NCBI GenBank assembly: GCA_002943765.1
Contig: PQWQ01000039.1
Span: 230,449 to 294,448 of the forward strand
Direction: 5' to 3'
Source of the DNA: Psoroptes ovis
Lineage: Eukaryota > Arthropoda > Arachnida > Sarcoptiformes > Psoroptidae
DNA: 64,000 nucleotides
Made by a program: the position numbers and the translations under genes. Each line of letters begins with the position of its first letter. Position 1 is the first letter of the stretch. Below are positions 27,401 through 40,304 of the stretch, one piece after another. Below the pieces are notes generated by a model that worked only from the letters and a program-made list of their open reading frames with translations, made no database searches and had not been told where the DNA came from.

Positions 27401-30400
27401 TTAATCAAATATGAATGACAACGACACACACACACACACATACACAAATACGGTTCAATGTCAGTTTAATAATAATATTCAATGAATGAGAAAGGAAAAC
27501 AAAAAAATTGAAGAAATCGAAACAAACCAAAACACAAATAGATATTACCAATAATTATTGATTATTATTGATGTTTTGATTTTATTATTAGGTTGTCCGA
27601 AAAGTTGTTGCCAATTTTCCCGATGATTTTCTACAATCATTAACCGGCAAAAACTTTGCGGACAATCTAATATTATTTTCATTATTATCATTAGTTTAGA
27701 AATGAAATGAATCGAAATCAATTATTTATTTTTAGATTATTGTTTTTCAATTTTTTTCCATACAAAAAATACCGAGATCGGATGTTAGGTTGTACTGACG
27801 ATTTGATTTGATTAAAATCAAGAAAAATATTAAAATAAATATAAATAAATAAATCAAAATAAATAAATAATCATTCAACATGATAATCAATCATTGATTC
27901 CGTCATTATATAATTATCATTATTTACTTTTTATTTATATCTGAATTTGAATTTCAATTTTTCCACTGTTGTTTATTCGAATTTAGGATCCCAAAAAACA
28001 CATCACCATTGTTGGCCGATCTTTTAACACGATTATTACGAAGAAATGCCAAAGATCGTATTGATTTTGAAGAATTTTTTTGTCATCCATTTTTGACTGA
28101 AGATCAACAATCATCGAAAATATCGCCAACATCAACAGCAACAATTAGAACGATGACATTTGATAATAGCAGTAATAACAGTAATAATAATAATAATAAT
28201 AAAAAAATGATAAATCAAGAAAATTTGATTAACAAAAATAATAATAATAATAATAAACAATATAATAATACAAGAGTTAATCGTTTAAAAATTGAAGAAC
28301 AACAACAACAAAATAATAAATTTGTTGTCAGTGGTAATTGTAATCAATTGAAAATGAAAAACAACCATTGTAAAACGATTGCGATTGAAAAGAAAGATAT
28401 TGATAATGATAATGATAATAATAATAAAAATAATACAAGCGATTCAAGTGATGATGTCGATGATTTTGTTATGATTAATGAAGATGTTGTCGCTACGATT
28501 GTACCGCAACAACCAATATCGAATGCTGCAGCAGCTGCAGCAGCAACAAATGAATCTAGTCTTCCGCAAAAAATTCTAAATCGTACATTGAAACCATTAG
28601 TTTCATATGCAATGCCTGATCCTGTACCAGTGCCGACACAACGTGCTGCTTATGAACAAATACAAAGATCAAGTGGATCGAATTCTAGTTCAATCGGTGT
28701 CATACAAGAAAGTGATTCTGAATCGGCAAGCGGTGGCGGCGGCGTTAATGGTGGCAATAATAATAATAATAAATCATCAATGGCTAGTCAAAGTCCACCG
28801 AGAACACCGCCACAAAATATTATACAACGTAGACAATCATCATCATCATCGAATGCACCGAATACACCACCAAATACATTGAATCTTAAGAGACATGATT
28901 CATCATCATCGATTGGTTCAAGTGTAGAAAGTGCCGGTTCACGTTCATCACGGCATATGCTTACCACTGATGTTAGTCGAATGTCTCCACCGGTGAATTT
29001 TGTTCTCGGTACAAGTCCAACACAATCACCAGTTTCAGGTTTTCTACAAATGAATACTGGTGCAGGTAATAATAGTTTTCATCGATCTCGCCGTCTCAGT
29101 ATACCTCAACAGCAGCAGCAACAACAACAACAACAACAACAATTTCCTCAACCAATTTCACCATCATATTTCAATTAGTAAGTAGTTTATAGTTATAATT
29201 GTTTTGTGAATTAATTTATTCATTTTCATTCATGTATAGTCCTCCATCAAATTATTCGAATATATCTGGCTATCATTATGGTTCATATGCTACTAATCCA
29301 CATCATCATCACCATCATTATCATCATCATCATGCAAATCCACATTCGCAACAACAATTTCATTATGGATCACCTGAACCATACGGAACATTACACAATA
29401 TTTCCTCATCAAAATTTTCTCACCATTCAAATATTCGTCATAGTAAAACAGAACCATCGATAAGTTCACATTTAACATCGAACAATGATGATAATAATAA
29501 TAATAATAATAACAATCATAATGATAGTCTGATCAAAACAATACAACATTCATCATCATCGCTATTAGCCAAAGATTATTATGGATCAACTCGAGCATTA
29601 AATATTCAACAGCAAAATTATCCCATGTATCATCAACATTATCATCATCCGCATACACATCCGCATCATCATCATGGACATCCGCAACCGTGTTGTAATG
29701 CTGGACCTTTATTTGGATTGCCAGCCGTTCATCAGCAACAACAAACACAAAATTCAGACAATAATAAACTAGTGCATCGACATCATTATCAAACATCGGC
29801 AGCAGTACATCCATATTATACATTAAATCATCATCCACCACATCATCCGACTAATGTTGGCTCACATCAACATCCATTATATCAATGTTGCTCGAATGCA
29901 AGTCAAATGATACATTCACCACCATCACCATCATCAACAACATCATTTCGTTCACGTATGTTACCATGTATAAAAGATGTACCAATTACATTTGAACCGC
30001 CCGAATTATCTGAAGAGACAATACTTGACAAACATCATAATGAAACATTGGCCAAATTAAATTTTGTGCTTGCATTAGTTGATTCTATTTTTGAATTAAT
30101 TAATGATATTTCTAATCCAATTGCTGCATTGTCTGAATCAACAACTTCGAATGAGGTAAGAAATGATTTATTATTATTATCATGATCATTATGTATATCA
30201 TTATCTTCATTTTTTTTTTCATTTTTTTCAAATTAAATTCAAATGTTCATAGTTGCCCGATGAAGAGCAAAAAAATAAAGAACGTTTTGTTCTGTATTTT
30301 CGTTGTCTACAATTATTATCATCGGCTTTAAAGCTATCACAAAAAGAAATACAAAACAAACGTTTAATAGCATCGAATAATGTTCGAAATGGTAATTGTT

Positions 30401-30912
30401 ATTAATGGACTTCATTGAAATTGTTGAATTTAACATCTATTCCATTCTTTTTCTATTTAGTTTTGAAAATTATGAAAGATAAATTTCATAAATGTTTGGA
30501 TTTATGTAATAATATTCGTGTTGAAAATAAATCCATATTGAAAACATTGGACAATATATCGGCTGATAAAATTATTTATGAATATGCATTGAAAATGTGT
30601 CAATCAGGTGCCGTAGATGAATTGATTGGTTCACATGAAGAGGTATGACGAGGTTTCCCCCCCCCCCCCCAGTTAATTCAATTGAAATTGAAATTTATTT
30701 ATTAGAATTTTTTTCAAATTTTACAGAGTTTTAAACGTTATCAAACAGCACAAATACTATTACATAGCCTCAGTCAACAAATCAATAATAATGATGATCG
30801 TTTTATTTTGAATCGTTATCGTGAAGCAGTTGAAAAACGTCTGTATTATTTGCTACAAAATCAAACATCATCTGGTTATAATGTTTTAACATATACAACA
30901 ACAAATTCATGA
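15424..30912 (+). CDS. ULK/Atg1: Serine/threonine-protein kinase ULK (unc-51/Atg1 orthologue)
   Basis: Eleven exons: 15424-15513, 23730-23946, 24078-24128, 24282-24340, 24995-25151, 27059-27209, 27987-29177, 29240-30155, 30253-30391, 30461-30642 and 30727-30912. All have GT-AG borders and compatible phases, for 1112 aa. The kinase domain covers about residues 8-277: glycine loop GHGAFAVVYKG, catalytic VAIK (Lys39), EYCNGGDLADYL, HRDLKPQN, ADFGFAR (DFG about 165) and MAPEVIMSQ. A long low-complexity linker (Asn runs, polyQ near 616, His-rich) follows. The C-terminal early-autophagy targeting/MIT-type domain covers about 889-1112, starting FEPPELSEETILDKHHNETL as in animal ULK1/2. ULK starts autophagy with ATG13 and FIP200/ATG17. 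Intron 1 is 8,216 bp and holds four MITEs. Introns 4, 5 and 6 hold one, two and one. The 3' AATAAA is at 31339. Confidence 0.96.
17466..17545. mobile_element. mariner-like MITE, symmetrical type (ULK intron 1)
   Basis: TA-flanked, 80 bp. Left arm has CCGATAAG while the right has CTTTCCGG, so the arms are no longer matched. Confidence 0.9.
17905..17984. mobile_element. mariner-like MITE, symmetrical type (ULK intron 1)
   Basis: TA-flanked, 80 bp. The right end is diverged (TTTTTAGGACAATCGAA). Confidence 0.88.
18973..19056 (+). mobile_element. mariner-like MITE, asymmetric type, forward (ULK intron 1)
   Basis: TTCAAGGTTGTCCG start, GCAACTCTATTCGATTAAGC centre, TA flanks. Confidence 0.87.
22555..22634. 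mobile_element. mariner-like MITE, CCCATAAG type (ULK intron 1)
   Basis: Left arm TTGTCCCATAAGTTCTTGCC, right arm GGCAAGTACTTATGGGACAA. TA-flanked. Both arms carry the paired change. Confidence 0.9.
24591..24671. mobile_element. mariner-like MITE, CCCATAAG type (ULK intron 4)
   Basis: TTGTCCCATAAGTTCTTGCC pairs with GGCAAGAACTTATGGGACA. TA flanks. Confidence 0.92.
25645..25727 (+). mobile_element. mariner-like MITE, asymmetric type, forward (ULK intron 5)
   Basis: Diverged ends (GTTAGCGTGTCCGG ... TAGGACAACCAAA). Centre GACAACTCTATTGATTAAAC. Confidence 0.82.
26136..26217 (+). mobile_element. mariner-like MITE, asymmetric type, forward (ULK intron 5)
   Basis: TA-flanked. GAGCAACTCTATTGTGATTA centre, intact CTTTTCGGACATCCTAA end. 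Confidence 0.9.
27588..27670. mobile_element. mariner-like MITE, symmetrical type (ULK intron 6)
   Basis: TA-flanked. GTTGTTGCCAATTTTCC faces ACCGGCAAAAACTTTGCGG. Confidence 0.9.
29108..29144 (+). repeat. CAG/CAA repeat coding polyglutamine in ULK
   Basis: A run of about 12 Gln codons, CAG first and then mostly CAA, within exon 7 of the ULK linker (about residue 616). It is one of several homopolymer tracts (Asn, His, Gln) in the unconserved linker. Confidence 0.85.
30657..30670 (+). repeat. poly-C run of 14 in ULK intron 10
   Basis: Fourteen consecutive C residues, 14 bp after the exon-10 donor. Such a run stands out strongly in this AT-rich DNA and is the only one seen in the window. Confidence 0.9.
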
Positions 30913-31889
30913 TGATTCGATTTGGAAAAAAAGATTGGCGATCCTATCTTAGATCAGAATTATTCACATTCATTGAAATCATTTTAATAACTCTTATTTG
31001 AAATGATCGACTCATCAAAAATTAATATAAATCATCATAATCATCATCACCTCTATTATAATAATCATCATATTAATAATCCTAAGTAATAATCATTCAT
31101 TAGGTCATATTCATCGATGATCATCACTATCTCTATATCAGGATAATCAGCACTACATATATTCTCATCACTGTTATTATATGGTGAACTAAAACAATAC
31201 AAAACAAAACAAACAAAAAAAATGACCATTATCTTACATTCCATTATATATTAATTGATTGATTTATCTTCGAATGAATCGATGTGTATTGACAACAATT
31301 TAGATTTATGAGCATTTTGGCGATTGAATCGATGGATTAATAAAAGATTCATTGGAAATAATTGAAAAAACAATAATCTCAAACATTTACATCATATTAA
31401 TAGTATGATTTCATTCATTTATTCATTCTTCATTCATCAATCATCAACAAAACAATGACGATGATAATTGAAAATCCACTTTTTCATTATTTCAATTTCA
31501 ATTTCCTTGAAGCATTTGAACGCGTTCTCATTCATCTTAAAATTGTTTTCAAAAATTAATTTTCATGGCAAAAAGCAAGAAAAACAAAAAATTTCACAAT
31601 TACACAATTTTCGAAACAATTTTCAAAGGTCTTCACCTTATCACTACTCTTACGCTACTCTGATTTCATTTTCAAATTTCAAATTTTTCTAATTTAGTGT
31701 GATTTAAGATTTTTCAATTTTAAATTTCTTTCTCTCATTCTTTCGTTTTTCTTTATTTTGTGATTATTATATCATTCAAATGGCAAATACACATTTGAGA
31801 AATTGAAGAAATGATTATGTAAAATTTTCATGTAAAAATAAATAAAAAAACTGATTAAATTGATTTGAAAAATTCAAATGAAATGAATT
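30913..31889. other. ULK 3' UTR and intergenic spacer
   Basis: The ULK 3' UTR probably runs to the AATAAA at 31339-31344. The rest is AT-rich and holds the promoter of the next gene. No ORF of interest was seen. Confidence 0.55.
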
Positions 31890-32600
31890 TTGAATTATTT
31901 TCAATTAAAAATGTTTAGATGGCGTTTTTTTCTTGGGCAGCAAAGGGTTAATCAGATGTTTTTGATATTTTTGTTGATTTGTGAAAATTTAATTCAAATG
32001 TCTACCAAAATTACCGTCTTGCAGAATGGTTATAGTCGTTGGCATGAAAAACCTTATTCAATGCTTGCGAATGGTACATCAACATTGATCCGATTGGCGA
32101 AAGGTGAAAATATCATTGTCGATACGCTTGGACCATGGGATCGTAATAATTTAGTGAAATTATTAGCCGATAATCGATTATCGGTTGATGATATTAGTAT
32201 GGCAATCGGTACACATTTACATATTGATCATGTGGGTAATATGAATTTATTTGATAAATCTGCACAAATCATCGGTGATGAACGTATATCTGGTGATTAT
32301 TTTGAATTTAATATTTTCCGCAATGAACGTCAGCTAAATCTTACCCAAAATGTTGATCTAATATCAACACCTGGACATATGCATAATGATATCACTGTTG
32401 TTTGTCGAAATGTTGAAAATCTAGGTACAGTTGCAATCGTTGGTGATCTGTTTGAATCTCAAAAAGATTTACACAATGAACAGCTTTGGATTGATGCCGG
32501 TTCAATGAATCCCGAACAACAGCGAGAAAATCGTCAGTATATTCTATCGATTGCTGATTATATTATTCCTGGACACGGGGAAATGTTTAAAGTTTCATGA
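31890..32600 (+). CDS. MBLAC1: Metallo-beta-lactamase domain-containing protein 1 (MBLAC1-like)
   Basis: Single-exon open frame of 236 codons. From an internal Met at 31999 (MSTKITVLQNGY) it is 200 aa and begins where the family domain begins. Visible metal ligands are the THLHIDHVGN motif (HxHxDH), TPGHMHND, GDLFE and the final IIPGHG, all in the order of MBLAC1. The N-terminal part also has ENIIVDTLGPW, like the family's VDTGGPW. Human MBLAC1 is a metallo-nuclease acting on histone pre-mRNA, and the C. elegans relative swip-10 acts in glia. If translation starts at 31890 or 31911, the extra residues include a hydrophobic stretch (MFLIFLLICENLI) that could be a signal or anchor, so the start is uncertain. 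AATAAA lies at 32899. It is downstream of ULK on the same strand with no sign of linkage. Confidence 0.9.
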   Translation: MNYFQLKMFRWRFFLGQQRVNQMFLIFLLICENLIQMSTKITVLQNGYSRWHEKPYSMLANGTSTLIRLAKGENIIVDTLGPWDRNNLVKLLADNRLSVDDISMAIGTHLHIDHVGNMNLFDKSAQIIGDERISGDYFEFNIFRNERQLNLTQNVDLISTPGHMHNDITVVCRNVENLGTVAIVGDLFESQKDLHNEQLWIDAGSMNPEQQRENRQYILSIADYIIPGHGEMFKVS

Positions 32601-33241
32601 ATTTAAAAAATGAAAGACTATAGTCCCTATAGGAAACTATCATTTCAGCACTTATGATTGTACAGTTCTATTATTATCATTATTATTGCTTTTAATTCAA
32701 ATCTGAATCCAAATCCATTCATTTCAGTTGTTGCTGGTGCAATCAATTGTTATTCATTCCATTATTATTATAATAATCATAATAATTATGACGATTATAT
32801 GTCAAGGTATAATCATTTTGTCAACTTTTATAATTTTTCTTTTGTTGTTCCACCAATGATAATGATAATAATAATGTCATTAATTCCCCAAAGATAAAAA
32901 TAAAATAATTCATCCATTCTTTTTTCTTCTCAAAAATTGTTCCGAGTGGACAGCCGCTGTAAGCTTGACCACTATTAAAAGCTCTAATGCAAGGTTAACT
33001 AAGGATAAATCTTTAAGACGAAAGAAGAATGAACCAATATATATTGATCGATTTATTTGAAGCAAAATCCATACAAAAAAATCGGAAATTTTTTAATTGA
33101 AATATTCATTCATCAAATATTATCAAAGTACCATTGTTATTGATTCAACAATTAGTATTTCCCCTTTTTTCGCATATTAGTCTTCATCATTCATCAACAG
33201 AAGAAAAAAAATACATTTTTTAAATCATTTCAAAAAATATA

Positions 33242-33323
33242 TTTAGGTTGTCCCATAAGTTCTTGTCGTTTTTTTAAATTTTTTTCAATTTGAAAAACGG
33301 CAAGAACTTATGGGACAGGCTAA
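33242..33323. mobile_element. mariner-like MITE, CCCATAAG type
   Basis: Left GTCCCATAAGTTCTTGTCGT, right ACGGCAAGAACTTATGGGAC. The centre is a TTTTTAAATTT tract unlike the copies at 22555 and 24591. Confidence 0.92.
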
Positions 33324-36300
33324 TATTTAATACACATTCATTCATTTTTTGATTTTCTAAAGACTTGTTTGTCTACATTTTTGCCCAACATTCGAGATGC
33401 CTGTTTTTGTTTGTTTGTTTGTTTCGGGTTTTCGTTGTGTTATAATTTCCCGACCAACTGTTGCTTGCTTGTTGTCGTTGCTGCATTCGATCATCATTGT
33501 CCGTTTCTTTTACCTATTCGACTAGTGGTAACGATGCTGATGTTGTTGATGGACAAAAACTTGATGCTTCGATGTTCGGGGAAAAAATTTTCCGAAAAAT
33601 AAAAACTCCACCTTGCCCAAAAAGAACTTATAACGAACGAGATACAGCACAACAGCCCAAGCAACAAGTGGTTTGATGGATACAAAACAGCCATATTCAT
33701 TCATTCATTCATTCATATTGTGTCGTGAATGTATTTGATTCTTATATTCATTCGATTCAAGCATTTTTTTGAAATTCTTTTAGTCTTCAATTCAAATTCA
33801 TTCATTTTTACCTGTTTGATTTGATTACACAAAGGTAAGCAAACAAACAAGCAGCAGCAACGATCATTGATTTCACCTGTGTTTGTGTGTGGAGGTCATA
33901 CAATCACATCAACAACAACAACAACTTTTATCTTTGCCAAAGCAATTTTTCATTTCTCTTCGTTCGTTCGTTGTTTGTTTGTTTGCTGTTGTTGTTGTTG
34001 TAGGCCATAACCATCGCGTCATCAATTTGTGGTAACAAAAAAACTTTTGATGATAATAAATGCATTACCACTACGATTGTTTAGTTGTTTGGCTGTTGTT
34101 AATCATTGAATATCTTTGATTGTTTGACTCTTTCATTATTTATATTTTTCCATTGAAAAAATACGACAAACAATAGTCTTACAAAAAACAAACGGCTTTG
34201 CCAGTCATATAAATGAAAATTAAAGATCAATGGAATGGCGGTTTACGTTGTGTTTTCGTTCATATTTTCCAACATTCCTTTACACTCATACACACACTTG
34301 AACAACACATACATACACTCATCTAACAACACACAATTTGACAATTGAAATTGAAAAAAACCAAAAAAACATTGATAACATTTATTGTTTTATTTATTAA
34401 ATGAAAAAAATATATAATAATAATCAATTGTCATAGATTATAGATTGTAAACATGTGATTTGTTTTTTGTGGTGGTGATATATTATTGAAAAATTTTAAT
34501 GTTGTTAAATCATTTGAATTATGATGATCTTCTTAATCTTCTTTAATTAAAATTTTTGAAATTAAATTTTCCATCATCACTGAATCATCAGATTAATGAA
34601 TTCAAAGTTCAAACATTTCTTCATCGACTAATCAGTTTCTGAATTTCCAATCATTTATTTCAAGTCAAGTAAGTAAAATAATTGAAATATTTCAATTATT
34701 ATTATCATTAATGTTAGGGACAACAATCAACAGACAACACTGTTATTTAATTGTGTAAAAATATCATTTTGTAAAACGAAAAAATTGAATTCAATTCAAT
34801 TGAATTGATTTGCTTTCTATCATTGTGTCCAACATAGCCACCAACAATTTAAGCAGCTAAAACATCATTTTTATCATTATTATATTCCACGTTTCACAAT
34901 TTTTTTTTTTTGAACATCATAATTTTGAATAATTTAAAATTAAAACAATTATGCCAGAATTATAACAATATTATTTGAATTTGAATATTATGATGTTTGT
35001 CATTTTTCTTCTCATGATAAATTCAAATTTGATTTGAATGATATTTTTTGATTTACATCTGTCATATCTTTGTCAGATTTGGGTGTTTTTTCCATTTCAT
35101 TTTATCATTGAATATGTCATTTAAAAAATGTTTGATTTCCTATATTTCCACCATTACTGCATCGATTTTTCATTTAAAAATTCATTTAAATGACATTCCA
35201 ATGAATTTCAAAAAATTTTCTGATAAATGAATTTCCATATGAATCTCTGGCGTCTATGCCTAAACATTTATTATTCATATTCATATTTTACACACCGAAA
35301 AAAAACCTCAGAAAATTAATTAACTTTGAGTGTATTGTGTGCATTATTATGTCTGTGTTTTGTTGATGATGAAAATTTGTTAACAATCAACACCATTAAT
35401 CATGGTGAAAAAAAATGTTTTCAGGAGTTGAAATATTGAAAAGAGTTAAACAACAACAACAACAACAACATAAACATTAACATTATCATCAATTATGATC
35501 ATCATGATCGGATGAATAATTATCATTAAATGACAATTATATTGCCATAATTATTAACCATTTATTTGCCAAAAAAGATCGAATCAATGTTTTTTGAAAG
35601 TAAATACACATGAACACAATAATTGAACAGAACACAAACAAAACACACACAGAAAACCAGACAATTGCAATCATTACTTTGGATCATCGACGATCATAAT
35701 TGATAATGATCAAAATGATGATAATTGTTTGGTATATTACTTGTTGTTCTTCATCATAGTTCTTTAAGACTATTGTTTTTTCGTCTTTCCGATTTCGTCT
35801 TTGATTTTTTTAATTCTTCTTTGAAGAAATCTTTCAAGCAAAACGAATAGCATACTTTCACTCTTGTTTTCCATTTTGTAGTTTATTGGTTTTTCTATTG
35901 AAAAAACTATTGTAAATCACATAAATTATCACAAGTATTGTTGTTCGATTGACAAATATCACTCCAAATACCACCATACAAACCTTTTGTTGATACATTT
36001 TGTCGATTTATTGATACATACAATTTTCATTGATGAAAAATTTGAAATTAATTCATTAATTAATCATTTAATTACAATTGATTTTGACACTTGATAACTT
36101 GTCAAAACCCCTTTGAAAATATTCGGAAATGTTTTATTTTTAAAAATTTAAATTTATTTATTTTTATTTCAATTTTTCAAAATTATTTATTTTCAATTTA
36201 TTTTACAAATTTTCAATTTAATTTCATTTCATTAACAGATTTTTCCCATTAATTTCTTACAAATAATTCATCTTGAAGGATGTAATTTATTTATTTGTTT

Positions 36301-38107
36301 GTGTGTAATTTTTCAAAATTAAAATAAATTATTGAATTTAAAAGTGGAAAAAACATCCATAATCAAGTGATCATCAATCAAATGACAATGATTAATGCAC
36401 ACACACATATATACATTTGATTGTATTATAACAAATAGGAAAAAAATCAAAATCTTCGAATTTAATCCTTTGATTTCAAAGAAACAAGAACAAAATAATG
36501 TAAGTCATTATTATTTTCATTCGTTAATCTACGATTAAATTCAGTTCAAATTGAATTCAATTCAATTTAAATCCTTTCCATTAGTTTAATTTGTCAAATT
36601 TGTTAGACTTTATTCAAAAACGAAAATTACAATTAATTACCACCACCTTCACCACCTTCATTACCGACTAATTATATTCATTATTTCACTGTGTATTATT
36701 TATTTGTTTTAGTTTCATTTCATTTCGTATTTCGTCGTCTCAGTAGTCATTGTATGTGTTGTATCATTCATTCATTCATTCATTCATCGATTTTTAAAAA
36801 ACCAATTACAATTGTGTTCATTCAATCACATCTACATCTAATTCATTCATTCATTCATTCATTCATTATTTAATTGATAAATATTTACATCGATCAAATG
36901 AATGAATAACTGAATAAATAACTAAATCAATCAATCAATCAATCAATTGATTGAATCAATAACAAGCAAATATTCATTGTGCATAACAGCAGCAACAAGC
37001 AACGTTACAACCTGTTTGTTTTATTATTAATTGAAATATTTGAATTTCAATTATTTCAATTTGAAATATTTTCAATATTTCAAATTTTAATTTAAATGTT
37101 TTTTCTGTGTGTTTTGAATTGTGAATATATACTTCTGTGTATTGTCCTGTGTTGTGCCGTGTTGTTCTTCGATGTTTGTGTTTCAATGTGTTTTATCAAT
37201 CAATTCAATTCAATTTTCCAATATTTAAATGTCGATATTTGTCCTTGATCTGAATCGAAAAATTTTTAAATTCATTCAAATACAAATGAAATAAAACAAA
37301 AAACTTGAATTGATATTTTATACAAATGTGTAAATGTGTTCAGTGTATGCAGTGTGTATTTGTATGTGTATGGCACATACAAATACAAGAATCATCTTTG
37401 CCATCATCATTTGAATCAATCCTCATTGACAATTGAAATTGAGTACAACAACAACAACAACCTTAACAGCTACGATCAAACGAAAAAAAAATACAGCTTA
37501 AAACAACGATAATTAATCTCATAAGATTTGAATCATTAATGGTTTGAAGAAATACGAAGAAATTGTTTCATTTTATCATTATCATTGTTTGTATGTGAAT
37601 GAATGACTATGACGATGAATGAATGAATGAATAAATGAATGAATTGCAATTTTACTCCATTCAAAATATAAATTTTCACATCATTATTCATCAAATCTAT
37701 TCATTTGTTCATACATTCATTTGTTCATAAATTCATTCATTCATTTATCCATTCATTCTCACATATGCACACAAGATGTGATGAATATGGATTTGGATGA
37801 ATAACATGAATTTTTCAAATATCATTTTTTCCAAGTGAATATATTGTCATATTGTTATGTGATCATCATCATCATCATCATCAATGGTTGTTGTTGTTGG
37901 TGCCTTTGTCGTTGAAGATATATATTTTTCAAAATAAAATTTTCATTTTTCCAAAAATATATTTTTCCACCATTTTTTTTGATTTTTCAAATGATCTAAG
38001 TTATAGTTATTCATCATTGTATTGTTATTGTTATGTATTGTAATCATTATTATCATATGACAATTATACATTTTTTTCAAAAAATATAAAGATGATATTT
38101 ATAAATA

Positions 38108-38188
38108 TTAAGCTGTCCGAAAAGTTCATCACGGTTAATCAATAGAGTTTCGAGTGAAAATTGGCCAAAATTTTACGGACAACCCGAT
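38108..38188 (-). mobile_element. mariner-like MITE, asymmetric type, reverse
   Basis: CACGGTTAATCAATAGAGTT on the left, TTGGCCAAAATTTTACGG on the right, TTA-side flank degraded. Confidence 0.85.
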
Positions 38189-38860
38189 TATAGCAACACA
38201 CACTCAAACATATAGTGGAAAATATATGAATTTGTTAATGTCATCCATGTTTTCAGTCATTTTTTCCATTCACAAATAATGATAATGATATTTCTATGAT
38301 GGTTGATACATTCTATGATGGTTGATATTCAACAATAATAATTCAACGACAACAATGATGATGATGACCGCATATATTTTTTAAAGCCAAATATATCAGC
38401 TTATTATCATTATATCGGTAATGATAATGATGATGATGATATTGACGATTTTTATGATTTTCAAAATATCATCAGATAATCATAATCATCGTCACCGAAA
38501 ATAAAAATATCATTTATTTTTTTCAGATTCATTCAAATTCAAATTCAAATCCATCTTTAATTTATTGTTCCATCCATCCATCCATCTATTTTATTTTCCA
38601 AGATAAAAATAATATCAATTCGATTCAACGACAATCATCGTTCAATCATTCAAAAAACCATAGAATCAGTGCATCAAATAATAATAATAATAATTGTCAT
38701 TTGTCATTTGATTTTACCATTTATTTTTTTAAGTCATTATAAGATTCCAAGCCATCAATTGACAGTGATTTCATTCAAATTTAAATCATTTTTCCAATAA
38801 GATTTTGATTGTGTAATGTGAATATATCATTCGATCATCATCATTGAATCATTTGATCAA

Positions 38861-38961
38861 ATGATACCTAAAACGACCACCGCCAAAGATCAACAATTGA
38901 ATGATCAATCAATTGTTGTTGATCATCATCATCATCTACATCATCAACCGCAACAAAATTG
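38861..38961 (+). CDS. candidate upstream first coding exon (33 codons) of the large RabBD/Ig gene
   Basis: ATG at 38861 opens MIPKTTTAKDQQLNDQSIVV, then a His/Gln-rich tail. It runs into a strong donor GTGAGT at 38962, leaving two bases of a codon (phase 2). The next firm exons on this strand belong to the large gene at 45.3 kb. Phase-2 acceptors exist there after 45440 and 45446, so the splice is possible across a 6.5-kb intron. There is no homology to confirm it. It could instead be a chance ORF or the first exon of another transcript. Confidence 0.3.
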
Positions 38962-39907
38962 GTGAGTAATGAATTAATCAATTAATTTTGTATTAATTTT
39001 GATAAATTCACAGTTTCAAATTAATCAAAAGATCCATTTTTAATTTTTGTCCATTTGAAATTGTAATTAAAATTTGTAATTAATTAATGGCTAATGATAT
39101 TTTGCGTATGTGTTTTTCTGTGTGTGTGAATGAGTGATTACCTTATTTCTCTCCATTTTGATGATGATGATTTAATCCTTTCAACATTTAAAAACAGAAA
39201 AAGACACACAGTTAAAATGAATGAACAGATTATCATTATCTACCAATGTCTAACAATGTCTGACAGGTGAAAAATAAATGATTATTGTTTCTTGTACAAA
39301 AAAAAAATTTCAATTTAAAATATAGAGAGACACACAAATCCATTGTTTTTATATCAAAATGATTACAAGCAATGATGATAATAGATAATTGATTATTATT
39401 GAAACGTGATGAAAATCTTCATGATATGTTTTCATCATGGATTAATTCCATTGGATTATTAAAGGAATTGTTTTATCATTAATTTCAATTGTTTTATTTT
39501 TTCAATTTTTAAAATTTCAATTTCTCAAAATTAACCATGAGTAAATGTCATACGTGTTTGGTGTTTGGCGTTTGCTGTTGTTGTTGTTTCAATAATTTGT
39601 TTTTATATTGGTTGTTTTGTGGTTATCATTGTTGATCATTAATCACCATAATGATCACCAATGATTACTTATGTGTATTTACCATGAATTTGATGATATA
39701 TACGTTGTTGTATAGACATGATTTATGATTGAAAATATTGGAAATAATTTTTGGAAAATTGTTTTCTCGGGCAAAAAACATTTCTCAATGATTTTCTGTG
39801 AATGATTTTCCACGATATTGAAATTTGAATTTGAAATTTAGTACTTAAATTAAGCTTCAAAAATGTACTTCAAATCGAAGTAATTCATTCAGAAATATTT
39901 CAAACTA

Positions 39908-39987
39908 TTACGTTGTCCGAAAAGTTTTTGTCGGTTATTTCATAGAAAATAATTGGAAAATCGGCAAAAACTTTTCGGACAATCTAA
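39908..39987. mobile_element. mariner-like MITE, symmetrical type
   Basis: TA-flanked, 80 bp. GTTTTTGTCGGTTATTTC faces ATCGGCAAAAACTTTTCGG. Confidence 0.9.
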
Positions 39988-40304
39988 TAGATTCAAATCT
40001 TAGAATACTTTAGCCTTAATCCAACAAAACAGAAAAAAAATAATGCAGATCAATCAATCATAATTATGCTTATATTATTATTAATGAAAAGCAAGATTAT
40101 TATGAATATCTTTCTTAAATATCTTACCATTGAGAAACAAAAAAAATAAAAAATATGATTTAAAGATGATTTTAAAATTTATGATTATGACCATTATTAT
40201 TATTCGAATAATATTTGATTATATCAAAGAAAGCAAAAAGCAAAAAAATCGTGATCATCATGAAATCATTTGTTTTTCATGTATATTTTGTAATTCTCTT
40301 TGTA

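Larger units (their letters stand above)
32601..38860. other. long non-coding region
   Basis: 6.3 kb without a supportable exon. It contains one MITE of the CCCATAAG type (33242), a MITE of the asymmetric type (38108), repeated ATTC tracts (near 36.76, 36.84 and 37.73 kb) and CAACAA repeats. Short open frames at 33369-33704 exist on both strands but have no domain or splice support. Confidence 0.5.

Noticed and set aside
27785..27802. TTAGGTTGTACTGACG resembling a MITE end
   Set aside because: Only the first nine or so bases match and no right end follows. Too short to call a copy.
29293..29841. Minus-strand ORFs opposite ULK exon 8
   Set aside because: Asp/Val-rich mirror of the His-rich coding repeat. 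No independent signal.
33369..33704. Overlapping small ORFs on both strands
   Set aside because: No homology, no splice sites, and conflicting frames. The sequence is less AT-rich than its surroundings, which lengthens chance ORFs.
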